Origin: Schistosoma mansoni
Taxonomy: Eukaryota > Platyhelminthes > Trematoda > Strigeidida > Schistosomatidae
Direction of reading: 5' to 3'
Assembly (NCBI RefSeq): GCF_000237925.1
Contig: NC_031502.1
Location: forward strand, 1,116,001 to 1,180,000
DNA: 64,000 bases
Under the pieces are notes generated by a model. It saw only the letters and a list, made by a program, of their open reading frames with translations. It was not told where the DNA came from and did not search any database. Both the position numbers and the translations under genes were made by a program. Shown here in pieces: positions 51,271 through 63,424 of the stretch (positions are counted from its first letter, which is position 1; each line of letters begins with the position of its first letter).

Positions 51271-54200
51271 ATATTTTTTAGAGTGTTCGAAAGTGTTTAG
51301 CTAGGATCCTTCTGTCTCACTGCTCAAGGAACACAAGGAAAATTGCTATTTTCCTCTGTCTTTAGAAGCTGCTTAGGACTTCAAGTGTGTTGAAAACGGT
51401 TACTTAGGGAATGGTGTACGACTTCTGGAGATTCAGGGATACGAGACAAGAAGGTATAAAAGAAGTGTTATCAAAAATACATGAAATACTGCTATAATTC
51501 CTTAACAGGTCAACAGGTTTCCCCTCAAAGCACTTTGTGGGAAACACTCGAATTGTAATATCAGTTTTTAGGTTTGAAGATGCCACAAGTATCTCTAGTT
51601 CGAAAACACTTGAACCAGTTACACCTACAAATGAATCGTACCCACCCAGTGAAATAAAAATTCAGAAGCGTGCAGCTTCGGAGATATATTTATTAGGCTA
51701 TCAATATATAGAGGAACGACCAATCTAACTGGATAGCGGTTGCGGCGTTCCCACTCGTGATCTGGTGAGGATGCATGGCCGAACGCCGTTATCTATACTG
51801 ACCGGTTTCATCGTGATGGTCAGCAATGTTTGTAATAACCTTCGAAGAGCACATTTAGGCTGGGGATAGAATTAAATATTTGATACAAAGACCAAGAGGT
51901 TACGTAGGGTGACCATGCTTGCACATCAAGCCACGGCATCACGAACAAATGTTCTCATGTTCTCCTTTTTTCAACAATCTCCGAGTCTTCAACATTTGAT
52001 GTGAGCCATCGTATTTGTTGCATGTTAAACTCTAAGGATCTTGTGATTAGGAACGAATCCCATTACAGGATCTTTGGAATCAGTAATGAATTGCAATATG
52101 AATCAGTGAAATCATGCAACAGTAAGTTGAGTAAAGTAAAAAACAACCCATAAAATTGTAGTGAATATGAGAAATAAAATACCAATTTTGGTTTGATGAC
52201 TACATCTATACTGATGAATCTATCTATGCTACTAGAATAGTAAACTTAACATAATACCGTTGACTCGCTGTGACATGACTGCCTAAACACGTAGTCTTGG
52301 TAAAGTCCTCGCGCCCACCCTAATTGGCATCCATCTCTATTCACGCACCAATTACAATCCAATGAAAATCTCTCGAGTTAGTGTACATTCTGCTCCGGTG
52401 ATCATGTGATTAATAGCTAGTGTGAACAATGTCGTCCCAAGCGAATAAGCTTAGATCATATGAAACCAAATACATATTCACCATTTTCAACGAACAATAT
52501 TTCTAGTGAATTATTTAGATTTTGTCGTGTATCAGATGGACTACTGCGACAAATAGGTCACTATGAGATGCGGAAATTCGTGATCAGCTAGTCATATGCA
52601 GTTCATATCCAATCTGTGGTGTTTAGTTTCACTTTCCCATATTAACGTAATTAGTAACTATTAGTGAAAAAACTGTCCGCGTTTTCTAAAGCACTGGTGA
52701 AAGCTTATTGAAGAGATGTTCAGATCTATCTTTGGACAACAAATAAGTATTATAGTCATTGATAGGAACATGTTTAGCTTCGTAGTACATTGTCTGAGCA
52801 ATGGGATTAGAATTTTCTACACGACGTGGCAGAGAGAAGAATAAGAGAAGTCTTGAGCCAACAACCGTGTGGGCGTAATCGTAATGAAATGAACCATTCT
52901 AAAATTCCTCCAAATTGTTATAATTGGCAGTATTACTATACCTTCTTGAATATTTCCGCCATTTTCATGTACGATAGCCGCCATGCTTTGAAATTTTCTC
53001 AATCTTCTTTGAACAAGCATTTACCACTTAACTCTAGTCAAGATTTTCCTTTAAAATGATGCAGTACTGTCGACAATATGATCACATTTGGTCGTCCTAA
53101 AGGTTGCTGTATTAAGCACTTGCTTGCTGTTGATCTTTGGGTGTCTGTGGTGGACCAAAAGTATATCAACTCAAAAATTATAATAAAGTTATCACGTACA
53201 AAGATTAATGTATTAATATATTACATATAATTCATGAAAACAGGTAAAATCTACTGGATGTTACTTAAATTGTCAGGACTTGGCGTGTTCGAGTTGCATT
53301 TAGTATAATAATCCACAATTATAAGTCATCAATATTTTAAAAAAGATTGTTATAATTCGAGCTGTATAACCAGATGAAGTATATAATGGAAATATAGCTG
53401 TGGCCTTTAAAAGTAGATAATAAATAAATTAGAGTCCAGTTATCATAACAACAGACAATTGAGAACGAGAGATATATCTGTGTATTTATGAGCGGTTACT
53501 AGTGTGTCGTGCTGTAAGAGATTCAAAATGGAGACGGAAGATTCAAGGTCATGCGTTTTTAAACAACTATTTTAGTCATTCATAGTAAATGTAAAAGTTA
53601 TGAAAATTGATGAAAGAAATGTAAATATTATCGAAAACTAATTACAAAATAAGTTTGCCGTAACTATCTCCACATGTTTACCGAAAACATTTGTTGCTTG
53701 GCCTGATTCTTACAGACAAAGTTTTGATCTTATTCCGTTGAGAATATTCCTAATGATTTTAATGTACGTAAATGTGATATTTAAGAGTATTTGAATTATA
53801 GTACAAACTAGTAATCCCAGAAACAACGCAATTTAATCACGAAGTATTGGGTGAACAAGAACGAATGTATTGTGTTTGGGGTTAAAAATCATTCAGTCAT
53901 CAATACAAAAAAATCATTGGTTCATACAAACACCACAGTAAATTTTGTATTTAATGAAAATGTTTGCTGTATAACTCGTTATTACGTAACAGGTAAACTT
54001 CTGATTGTATAGTATTTAAGTAACACTGTTGAAGTATTTTGAATTTTTTGATATAATTTGTTGCTATCCAGTTGTACCACAGATGTTTAGGAAAAACAGT
54101 ATTTTAAAATTGTTGAGATATGACCACAGTCTGTGAAGGATTCAACAAAACTTCGTACCCTATACAGAAAAACGAAGTGGTTAGGCTAAATCAGATTGAT

Positions 54201-55161
54201 TTTTGTTTTTTAGATCATTTTCTGCTTTCAGATAGAAATACATAAATTTTGATCGTTTCAATAAGTACATCACCCATGTTTTGGTTCTAAGAAAGCACCA
54301 GCGGATCACCCGTTGTTGTTAGTTGAAAGTTCAGATGATAGATGAAAGATAACCATCATCTTACTTGGGTATTGTTATATCAAGTCCTACATAAATGGTT
54401 AAACAGTTCCAAAATTTACTTCGAAGTACCTCTAAGGCCATTTATAATCAGTTTTCTGTCAATAACTTTGAAACAAGCACAAATCGTTGAGATCCAAGTG
54501 ATTCTTTCAACTCTCTTACATTATTTTTACATTTACAGTATTCACTTTGATTAAAAGGACTCACAAAATAGACAAATCAGCATCACAATTTGTCAGACTG
54601 TGTCGAATAAGTAGACAAAGGTGAAGACTTGTAAATGTTATTTATCGATGAGGATCAATTCATAAACGGAAAGTAAGGAACAGGTTAAGGGCTTACCAAT
54701 CATGTTCAGCATGGGTGAGTGAATGCTATAGATTTATTTAATTCCCTATTTGATACTCTGATAGGTATGCATTTTCAGAACTCTACTACAAATGTCTAAA
54801 CATCAAATAATTAATCCGAGAGTTCACTATCTGTTTACTTGATCTACAGCCTCTCTCTCTCTAACAATTGTTTAACAGGTTTAAAAAATCATTTAAGCCG
54901 TTTCCAGTATCATTGTGATATAACACTATTTTCGTATAACATTCATAACACTGGACTATAATCAAAGAGGCATAAACTAATGCTTTAGTGAGTTGTTTTA
55001 TCGGGAGTCGTAAACTTAGACAGAATAAAAATGAATCAACTGATAGTTGCAACTAATTAATCAGGATAATTTTCTGCCATAATTGATCACATTGTATTAC
55101 CTATTAATGTTAAAAATAAAAAAGCTGGGTACATACATGATAAATACCCACTTTACTATTG
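51271..55161. other. No gene seen
   Basis: AT-rich; frames at 51537-51728 and 52817-53059 show no domain. Confidence 0.55.
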
Positions 55162-55165
55162 CTAT

Positions 55166-55851
55166 GTGTGCTACTGATATCGACAGATATAAGTAGTAAA
55201 CATCATCAATCGAAAATGAAATGTCTGGAGGTAGAACAGTAAGAAGATCAAAAAAAGAGGATAAGAACAAATAATGATTGGTGTAGAAACAAAAGAACTG
55301 TAGTATCATTTGATATGTTAAGCACATTTACCTTATTCTTACTTCTGAACAAGTCAATTCATCTATCCATCATGAGTCATGTTTTGATCTTGTTAATTAT
55401 TCACTTATTAACCCTGACCATTTTCATATGAGCGTAGGTGTGTGTACCCTTCTTATCCTATTTATCACATGCTGTCATTTATTCTTGTCTGATTATAAAT
55501 ATTGATTAACGCTTGAATAAAGTGAGTTGGCTTCCCCGCCATCTACAATGCATGTCATTTTTGTTTCACTCGCTGATATTTACTCATGTGCTTATAGCTT
55601 TCTTGCCTGCGTTATATGTCAATAAAACTGTAGCTGCCGCTTCTCTTTGCCTTCTGATTTTATTCACCGTTAAGATATGTATTATAACGGTTATCAAGGG
55701 GAACTATTAGCGAAGCACGGCACTACAGAACAATCGAGTGTGAGATGATTGAATGACATAATGCAAATGAATTATTTACTGTATGGTTCTCAGATTTAAT
55801 GTTGTGTTCAAATGTATTCGATTGTCTCCACTTGTATTCTCGTTTACTACA
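55166..55851 (-). mobile_element. Family D LTR interrupted by another LTR-like element
   Basis: The two halves of a family D copy in minus orientation (55166-55298 and about 55728-55851) are flanked by CTAT (55162-55165 and 55852-55855). They are separated by the element at 55299-55727. Confidence 0.7.
55299..55727 (+). mobile_element. 429-bp solo-LTR-like element nested in family D
   Basis: Starts TGTAGT, ends ACTACA, and is flanked by GAAC on both sides (55295-55298 and 55728-55731). It contains an AATAAA near 55516 and an upstream TATAAA-like stretch, as an LTR would. The small frame at 55513-55710 is not evidence of a gene. No other copy is seen in the window. Confidence 0.7.
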
Positions 55852-56124
55852 CTATCAGTTAAAGATTATCAAATAAACATAGAATTTAGTCTCTACAGAG
55901 GACCATTTCTTTTTTTGCTAATATATTATTAGAAATCAGGGCGTCAACAATGAATATGCTAAAAATAATAACAATACAGTCAAGGTAAAGTTCATTGTAG
56001 TTAAAAAGATTCCATTTATATCTATTGTTCTACTATAATATAAACTGTCAGTCAATTTATTCATGAACAATAATTCGATTAGGATAGAAATTTCTATAAA
56101 CAACATTGTAAATTAGAAGCAAAG

Positions 56125-56292
56125 ATGGATAGTGGCTAGTAATGGAATCCAGGATGCGCGTTTTGTCCTAATTGTGAATTAAGGCTATATCAAGGCAACA
56201 CGCATTGTATACATATATGGCCAATAAGAGACGGACAAATCGCAGTTCTGGAAGTCAATGGTAAGATTCAACTAAACAATATCAACTGAATT
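56125..56292. mobile_element. SINE A: inverted 3' end fused to forward 5' end
   Basis: Minus-strand ribozyme/3' end (56125-56175) joined to a forward unit leader (TTGTGAATTAAGGCTATATC through the AACTAAACAATATC tail). The tRNA-like head is missing. Confidence 0.7.
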
Positions 56293-56377
56293 GAACATTG
56301 TAAATTGTTTTAAATTCATCAAATTAAACTAAATAACCAACGAATCAATGATGTAGACCATTATGGAAAACTTGGAA

Positions 56378-56423
56378 GCACTGGAAGGCCGTTTCGCCCT
56401 ATTGTGGGACTCCTCAGCAATGC
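56378..56423 (-). ncRNA. Hammerhead ribozyme (SINE B), weakened stem III
   Basis: Core CTGAGGA and GAAA intact, stem I with one G-T pair (GCATTG/CAGTGC), cleavage triplet TTC (allowed NUH). Stem III has lost one of its two pairs. Confidence 0.7.
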
Positions 56424-56685
56424 GCATCCACGATCCCCCTCCTCGAGATTCGAACCCAGGGCCTACCAGTTCTAGTGAGAAGCAGTAACCAATGGAGTTC
56501 AACCACGTCTGTTGGGAGATATCAACTCACTGATGACATTGGTGAATGGTTGCTCAACTTCGTAGATTGGTTGAAGTTAGATAATAACACCGTTGGATGC
56601 CGGCTCAGTGGTCTATCGGTTAAGCGCTCTGATATGAGTCTGGTAGGTCCTGGGTTTGAATCTCGCGAGGTGGGATCGTAGATGC

Positions 56686-56731
56686 GCACTGCTGAGGAGT
56701 CTCACAATAGGATGAAACGGCTGTCCAGTGC
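56686..56731 (+). ncRNA. Hammerhead ribozyme (SINE B)
   Basis: Stem I GCACTG/CAGTGC is perfect, core CTGAGGA, triplet GTC. Stem II has two G-T wobbles (GTCT/GGAT), stem III AC/GT with GGCT loop. Core bases intact. Confidence 0.82.
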
Positions 56732-56922
56732 TCCCAGGTTTTCCATGGTGGTCTAGTTTCAATTGACTCATGATTTCAACTATATAAAATTACTAAAATC
56801 TCCACAAAACCCCCTTCTGATAAGAATTAATAATCAACAAAAAAGCTAATCGTTTTAAATGATAATTACTAAATAAGTAATCAGAATTTATTTGTAAACC
56901 AATATATTATACTGTAGTAAAT

Positions 56923-57230
56923 GAGAATACAAGTGGGGACAATCGAATGCATTTGAACACAACACTACGGAACATCTTGTTAAAATCTGAGAACCATACA
57001 GTAAATACCTAATTTAAAAAATGCCAACCAATTGTCTCAAACTTAACTGTTCCTTTTAAAAATATCAGTCAATCGTCTCTCTACTTCATTGTTGTTTTGT
57101 TTCTACACCAATCATTCTTTGCACTCGTTCTCTTGTCTTTGATCTTCTTTACGTTCTGCCTCCAAACATTTCACTATCGATTGACGATACATACTACTTA
57201 TATCTGTCGATATCAGTAGCATACATCACA
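56923..57230 (+). mobile_element. Solo-LTR-like element, family D
   Basis: Begins TGTAGTAAATGAG and ends CATACATCACA; flanking 4-mers ATAC and ATAT are near-identical. Collinear with the other family D copies. Confidence 0.7.
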
Positions 57231-57519
57231 ATATGTATTGCTCACAACAAACTGAAATCTATTGTTAAATTGCCAAAATCCTAATTAGTATCTCATAACT
57301 GTTTTATTCGAACTCATGATTCTTCAATATTGTACAGTTAACAATTCGTAAAAGATTGTACATCAAAACTTTTAGATCTTGTGTCAATAACGCTTAATTC
57401 ATTTCAACTAGTCATCAGAAGGTTACTAGTTTACTTTTGATTAATCTAATTCCATAAATAACAACTTTCTCTATGTTAGTTACTATTGAACCGCTCAAGA
57501 CTACAAAGTTTTATAAACA

Positions 57520-57911
57520 TATGAATTGGTGGCCTGCTTGAACATCTAGGCTACCTGTTCCCGCCATCTAGATATTTCAAGTTATCTGTTTTTGTTTTTT
57601 TTAACACATTATTATGTCTATTAATCGCATAACCTATCCAGGTACGTTTCTGTAAAGTGTATAACCTTTCGTTGTATAAACTACAAAAGGCCCAATCAGA
57701 GATATCATGGTTGCTGGCAATATGCAGCGAAAGGAACCTACATTATTCAGATGTCAATTGACTGGACTGTTAACTTCTAACTGGCGATCAATCAATATTT
57801 GTCGTCAGGATCGATCAAGAAGTAAGAAACGGAAACTTGTTGAAATATTTTGTGCTGAGAATTCTATATTGTACCAAAAATATAATATTGAATAAAGCTA
57901 ATAATAAATAA
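57520..57911 (+). mobile_element. Family F retroelement
   Basis: Plus orientation, ends ATTGAATAAAGCTAATAATAAATA. Collinear with 22655-23035. The frame 57707-57895 is a shadow of the repeat. Confidence 0.75.
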
Positions 57912-58160
57912 AAGGAGACAACCGTTTTTTTTTAAAAAAAGGTTAACAAAAACGTTTGTAAAAATGAATATTAGTACCCTAGAAACAAACATTTACTGGA
58001 AATCTTTTAAAACAAACACAAGTAAAGTATAAAATCGATTTCGTTCTAAAAATTGCTAAAAATGTTTTATTCCATCTAAAGAAAATATTCAGACAAGGTT
58101 ATTGTTTTTAATGTACAATTTATTTATGAAAAAGTATATGAACACGAGATAAGTATTGTA

Positions 58161-58322
58161 AACAAAGATGGATAGTGGTTAGTAGTGGAATCCAGTTTGA
58201 CGCGCGTTTAGTCCTATTTGGGACTAGTCAGCTGGATGTACCTGCATATCAGAGTTGATGTTCACTCTGGGACTCAAATCCAGTACATTTCGCTTCAAAC
58301 GCCATCGCGTTATCCATTCGAT
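58161..58322 (-). mobile_element. SINE A copy
   Basis: Minus strand from the 3' end (AACAAAGATGG on plus) through the ribozyme and B box to the CGCGATGGCGTTTG block; truncated before the A box. Confidence 0.8.
58187..58237 (-). ncRNA. Mutated hammerhead (SINE A)
   Basis: Minus strand: CTGACTAG and GACTAAAC in the core, GCGTCAAACTGGAT at the cleavage site (AAA insertion). Confidence 0.6.
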
Positions 58323-58710
58323 TGTTGTATACTAAAATTTGTAAAATGGTAATTCAGTTAATATATTTATTTTGAAGATATAATTATTGCGTTGAAGTTA
58401 AATTTTATTATCAGTTGAAGAGCCAGTAGAAACAAACAATCATAGGATAACTTCGTTGCATTGGGTAGTCATCCGTTTATGTCATCTATACTATTTATGC
58501 GCAAGCGCGACGTTCTATTTGAGTGAGAAAATAAGATATAATTAGGAAGCTTTATTGGTTGACCGAAAAGAAGTATGTACATAAACTCATTCATAAATAT
58601 AGATAAGATTCTTACATAGATGAATCTAATCTCACCCAATAGAGTCCACATATCAAAATCTGCTACCTATTATTTTGCTTTGAGCTGATATGTCTGACTG
58701 GCCCACCCTA

Positions 58711-59226
58711 TGTTATAACTTGTGCCGCCTCGATGCCCTATTAATGTAGAACGTAACAATATCGCCAACTAGAGAGCAGTGATTTATCGATCGAACCAAT
58801 GACACACGAAACCCGTACGAGCAGTCTAGAGTACTTATTGGTCCTGCTGCTGTCTAGCCCAGTAAGTTAAGTCCAGAACACCAATCTCAGCCTCTGCGGT
58901 ATGAATCATTATATTTCAAACATACTGAGTTTATATACCAAATCAAACAGACCACATCGTACCGTAAAATAGAAAATAAAATTTGTATAAGATTTAGCCG
59001 AATGTGGCTGTGAATAAGGGAGATAGTAAATGATAGACTGGGTATAACTCAAGAACGGTAAATCATATTATGATAGTTCATAGGTCAAAATAAAGCTTAT
59101 GATAAGATGGACACGAATATGAATAGTTTAGTTAGTTAAAAATTATACGATAAAAATATATGTACCATATTGGTCGATAAATAGTTCTCAAAACTTACCA
59201 CTCATAATTCTTATCGGGACATAACA
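58711..59226 (+). mobile_element. Solo-LTR-like element, ~516-bp family C
   Basis: 516 bp starting TGTTATAAC and ending GACATAACA, flanked by CCCTA at 58706-58710 and 59227-59231. Collinear with the copy at 4904-5421, including the shared block CGAGCAGTCTAGAG-type and TTCAAACATACTGAGTTTAT. Confidence 0.85.
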
Positions 59227-59724
59227 CCCTAACACTAATTCGTCTTTATTTGGGACACTGAAGTAATGTGCAACTAACGTTCCAAAAAACAACTATACAG
59301 TGCAACTTTGATTTTCAGTGGTTCTCTCAATAACGACATGCCGTAATGAAAAAAGGAACTCCAGATTGAGCATTTTCAAACAACCCCAAGTTTTGTGACT
59401 AAACTCTTCCTAAAGATTTTAACCTCAAGTTTTACTCTTAAATTCATATTTACATTAAATATTTGTTTGTCTGAACTAATGATTGATATTTGGATGAAAT
59501 TTTCTAAATTTAAAATCAAGTCAAAATATTCACACTTGAGAAGTCTTTTCTCAATCATTCCATTTAAATGCTTAGTCAATTAAAAGGATTGATATCCACA
59601 CCTCCAAATCCGAAACTTTAACTTTAAGCAATCATTATCATAACACTTTTAGAACTAATACAGATATTAAGCCTAAATTAGTGAAATATTCAGTTATTGA
59701 AACTGATAACAACAATTTAATGCA

Positions 59725-59905
59725 GAATATGGCTAACAGTGAAAATCTTGGAAGCGTGTTTCGTCTGATTCGGTACTCGTTAGTTAGATTTACTTGCATC
59801 CCAAATTTGAAGCTCATCTAAAGAATCGAACTCAGTGCCATTCACTTCAAACGCCAATGCGTTATCCACTTGGCTCTCGAGTCCAAATAGTTACTCACTT
59901 GTGCA
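59725..59905 (-). mobile_element. SINE A copy, strongly degraded
   Basis: Minus strand: GCCAATGCGTTATCCACTTG and neighbouring blocks match the tRNA-like head; the ribozyme part is decayed. It directly precedes a SINE B fragment. Confidence 0.55.
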
Positions 59906-59937
59906 ACGGATAAGAATGTCTATTGAATGTGTTATGT

Positions 59938-60033
59938 TATGTTCGAATCCCGTGAGGCGGGATCGTGGATGCGCACTGCTGAGGAGTCCCATAATAGGAC
60001 GAAACGGCCGTCCAATGCTTCCAGGTTTTCCAC
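59938..60033 (+). mobile_element. SINE B fragment with good ribozyme
   Basis: Starts at the B box (GTTCGAATCC) and ends soon after the ribozyme (CCAGGTTTTCCA). Both ends are truncated. Confidence 0.8.
59973..60018 (+). ncRNA. Hammerhead ribozyme (SINE B)
   Basis: Core CTGAGGA, GTCC/GGAC stem II, GAAAC, GGCC loop and GTC triplet all intact; stem I has one C-A mismatch (GCACTG/CAATGC). Confidence 0.82.
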
Positions 60034-60389
60034 ATAAATGACAAAATAACTAATCAACATTTCGAATAAATATAATATCAAGTTTATTTTTTTGTACACG
60101 TTCAATAGCAAAGAAGATAAAGAACGAATGTAAAAAGCAAAGTTAACGAAAATAAACAGGCATTACGTTGAAAGCAGAGAATATCATTATAGTATTACAA
60201 TTTGACATATATATCTGTACTTGTCTATCATATACAATATTTGTAAAATGAAAATAAAATACAATAAAAAGCATCACAGATTCATTCATTAAAATAAGTT
60301 GAATCAGAAGACAAAGTTACTGGGAAGAGAGAGAGAAAAGAACCTTCCAGAGAAGAAGAAGACTGAAACATTGGATCCAATATAAGGAC

Positions 60390-60411
60390 CGTATATATAT
60401 ATATATATATT
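60390..60411. repeat. TA dinucleotide repeat
   Basis: A run of alternating TA of about 20 bp with a second, shorter one at 60437-60452. Confidence 0.85.
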
Positions 60412-60466
60412 GAAACTATTGAAATCTGATCATTCATATGTATATATATATGTGTATTTCATCGAA

Positions 60467-60532
60467 TTGGGTTGGAGAATGGTGGTCGGCGGCCTATGCT
60501 CCGTTGGGAGTAACAGGCGTAAGTAAAGTAAG
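60467..60532 (+). mobile_element. RTE 3'-end fragment
   Basis: The last ~65 bp of an RTE element: a GGTTGGAGAATGGTGGTCGG block, then AGTAACAGGCGTAAGTAAAG. Severely 5'-truncated, in the plus orientation, just downstream of the PPxY exon. Confidence 0.8.
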
Positions 60533-60567
60533 TGAAAAAATTTCATCGAATAATAATTGCTGCTTAT

Positions 60568-60573
60568 TTTATT
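60568..60573 (-). terminator. Possible polyadenylation signal AATAAA
   Basis: AATAAA on the minus strand, about 40 nt downstream of the stop of the PPxY exon. Position and hexamer are right; AT-rich context makes chance occurrence possible. Confidence 0.4.
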
Positions 60574-60610
60574 CTAATAATAAAAGAGAGAACAAGATTT
60601 GTATTATTGA

Positions 60611-61086
60611 TTAATCTGTAATTGTACTCGACGTATCAAGATTTGATGTACATGTTGTGCCTGTTTCGTTAGTGTCTGAAGATGATGTGTTATGATTGAT
60701 TTTGTAGTTATATGCATGATTGGAACGTGATAAAACAACTTCAGAATAAGAAGGCGGAGAATTCGTGTTGACAGTAGTAGTAGTAGTAGTAGTTGTAGTA
60801 CTATTAGTAGTAGTAGTAATAATAATAGTATTAGGTGATGATGTTATATGCATTGATTCATGTTGTGATTGTTCAATTTCTGCTGGATTTCCTATATTTG
60901 AAGTAGTAGTAGTAGTAGTTATTGGCGTTGATGTATTAACACATTGTTTAGCTAATAAATCAGTAGTAGATTGAATTTCTGAATAAGCTGGTGGTGGTTG
61001 AATCATATGCTTTAAACTAGAATAAGCCGGTGGTGGAGGTGTAGTACGAAATCCATCAGAATAGAGACCATTAGGTCGTCCAAAAT
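60611..61086 (-). CDS. Last exon of an unidentified PPxY-rich protein (partial)
   Basis: On the minus strand a good acceptor (T-run then CTATAG) precedes 61086, and an open frame runs to TAA at 60611-60613. The encoded tail of about 158 aa contains three PPxY-type motifs (PPPPAYSS, PPPAYSEI, PPSYSEV), which bind WW domains such as those of NEDD4-family ligases, and two long Thr runs encoded by ACT repeats. No membrane segment, fold or enzyme motif lies in this exon. AATAAA on the minus strand at 60568-60573, about 40 nt past the stop, fits a polyadenylation signal. Such tails occur in WBP1/VOPP1/Shisa-type single-pass proteins, but identity is not established. Upstream exons were not recognised before the window edge. 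Confidence 0.6.
60771..60834. repeat. TAG/ACT trinucleotide tract inside the PPxY exon
   Basis: TAG repeats on plus encode a run of Thr on the minus-strand protein. Length is likely polymorphic. Confidence 0.85.
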
Positions 61087-61105
61087 CTATAGAAAAAAAG
61101 TACAA

Positions 61106-61959
61106 TGTTGATAAAGGAGGAAATTAAAAGTAGAAAGATTAAACAATACTGGCGCCAATGTATTTAATTAACCATAAATAAAAAAGACGCCCATATAATT
61201 CAGCATAACGAACAACCCATGCTAATATATAACAATACTGTTATGAGAACAAAAAGAAACATAGGCTCTAACATCGAATTGTGATCAGATAGTGTATTAT
61301 AAGGCCGGTTGTATTGTCTAGTCCAATTATTGATTCATTCGCCTATATTTCCTGTAGGAGAGTTGACCTACTTATCAAATGACATAGCGGCTAATGAACA
61401 ACAAGGAAGACCTTAAAGCTTATTGGTCTTCCAGCTGCTAATCCAATGGTCCAGTCAGAAGACGAAGATATGAAGCAGATATGCCTCATAAATACCTAAG
61501 CGCACGGTAAGACGAATAGAAAATTACAATCTGTACACAACTCAGTCGTAAGTGACAGTAAACTGGAATAATAGGGAAATGATTAATTATTGGTAAATCT
61601 GGAACAATAAGACATATAACAACGGTTTATGGGTCGAATGAAAGTTTAGAAATAGGAAAACATGATGAAAATGTAATAATCCAAGCACTTAATAATTATG
61701 CAGGAATTTCCAGTACAGTATTTCTGAAAGTTCAACCCTTTACAAATCTTCTTTGATATAATAAATACATGATTGTAATGAATGTAACATATTCAAAACA
61801 AAGTATCTGAAGATGATTTTACTATTTCGACCTATTGAAAGAAAAAAGAAACATTCCAGTAACCGTACATAACTTTTTCTCTATTCAAGTTGTGACATAA
61901 ACACAATTTACTTGTGACAAAATTTACCTTCCAATTATTTAGTCTTACATCTGATGTCC
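61106..61959. other. Probable intron of the PPxY gene, nothing else seen
   Basis: Upstream (minus strand) of the last PPxY exon; no further exon recognised here or at 62478-63424. Confidence 0.5.
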
Positions 61960-62477
61960 TCAAATGCCCTGGTACGGACGAGAGTGGAGAGAGTCCGCTC
62001 TCCCTCTCCAAATGCTCTAACATAGCCACGCGTATATAGCCTCTGCCACAGAAGTCTTACTCACTGCCTTCTCGTGGCATTACTGTTGTTTACGAAATTG
62101 AGAGGATGAAAAGCGAATGTCCGGCACTTTAACCGGGTTGGTGGACACGGAAAGTTCACCTAGGGGACTTGGGAGACCCTGATTCTAAACCAATAATGCA
62201 TATAGGCTCCAGTATCCTGAGTGAACAAATGGCGTATGAATCAATTGCTGGTCACTGGCTACCATGAGACTGCATCTCCTTATGATACTCCACTGTTTTG
62301 TGGATCAGATCTTTAGGTCAAAGGCTCGGGGTGTGACCCCCTAAGAAAACCACCTGCTTCAGTTTGGGCACCTGGGCAGTATCACAGTCCTCACACAAAT
62401 CAAATGAGATTTGTGCGACGCATATGTATCTGGTGCCCCTTTGTACCAATATTTATGTGTTTAAATAAATAAATAAG
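61960..62477 (+). mobile_element. Family E copy
   Basis: Full length, from CAAATGCCCTGGTACGGACG to TTTAAATAAATAAATA. No clear target duplication. Confidence 0.85.
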
Positions 62478-63424
62478 CATACGACTGATTGACGTTTGAA
62501 CAATTCTTCTAGTTTGAGCAGAAATAGTAAGACTTAATGTTAAATGTATAAACCAGTACTAATGATACGGTTGCGGAAATAAGTAGGATGGCCGGTCACT
62601 TAGTAACTAGGGCATTCGATTTTCAAATCCGTCCAATCTACTAGACTCTAAATAACTAAACAGTAACACCAGCCTGAAACGAACACATATTCAAAGTGCA
62701 GTTCAAAAAACTGAAAGTTACGACATCAATAGAATGGATCCCTAGACGTTGTTTCATTATTTTGTGAAGTAAAGTCTTGATTGTTAAGAGTAGATAAACT
62801 TAGCAATAATAAAATTGGGTGATGGATGTATTATATCACAAAAAATGGATGTGACATAGAATCTATAGCTGTGTCATAGTCTGTTCAGTATGAAAACTGA
62901 ACGTTAATTAACAAACTATGGCGCAAAACAGATAGTGCGGTGGGGGCTTAGTAACTGAAGCACTCGAGTCTCAACAAGTTAGTTCCAACCCCATTTCACG
63001 TATCTAGGTTTGGCCTCTCGGCTGATATTACTATTAGTCTTCATACAAAACTAGAGTAATCCAAAGCTATAATCGCGAACTCCCATATGGCAAATGAGTA
63101 AAAACAGTGATGTCGTGTACCCTCCTCATATCCGAAACTATTCACTCATCAGAAAGTAATCAATTCAAAGAGCTATTTCTTAACACTCACTAGATTACAA
63201 ATGAAACAGTGTTACTATTTTAAATAATTTGATACTGTTACTTAGGCATGAAGAATTTAAAATGATAGGACTAAATCATGGTGATAATGACTAACTAAAA
63301 TGAAATGAAAATTGTTTAATGAATAAGGACACCAATTCGCTTGAAAGAAATACAAAGTCAAATTAATGTGATATGACATAAATTGTTACAAAATAATACT
63401 TTATTAAACAATGACTTACACTTT

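Larger units (their letters stand above)
56345..56815 (+). mobile_element. SINE B: inverted part plus a complete unit
   Basis: 56345-56470 is a minus-strand ribozyme to B box; 56490-56815 is a complete forward unit (leader GTCTGTTGGGAGATATC, A box CGGCTCAGTGG at 56601-56611, B box at 56653-56663, ribozyme, tail ending CTCCACAAAACCCCC). Confidence 0.85.

Noticed and set aside
56597-56663. Possible true tRNA gene
   Set aside because: A and B boxes are present, but the acceptor stem and full cloverleaf are missing and the sequence continues into the repeated SINE B body.
57707-57895. 62-aa frame NMQRKEPTLFRCQLTG
   Set aside because: Belongs to repeat family F; a similar frame in the other copy (22677-22940) diverges and has no known domain.
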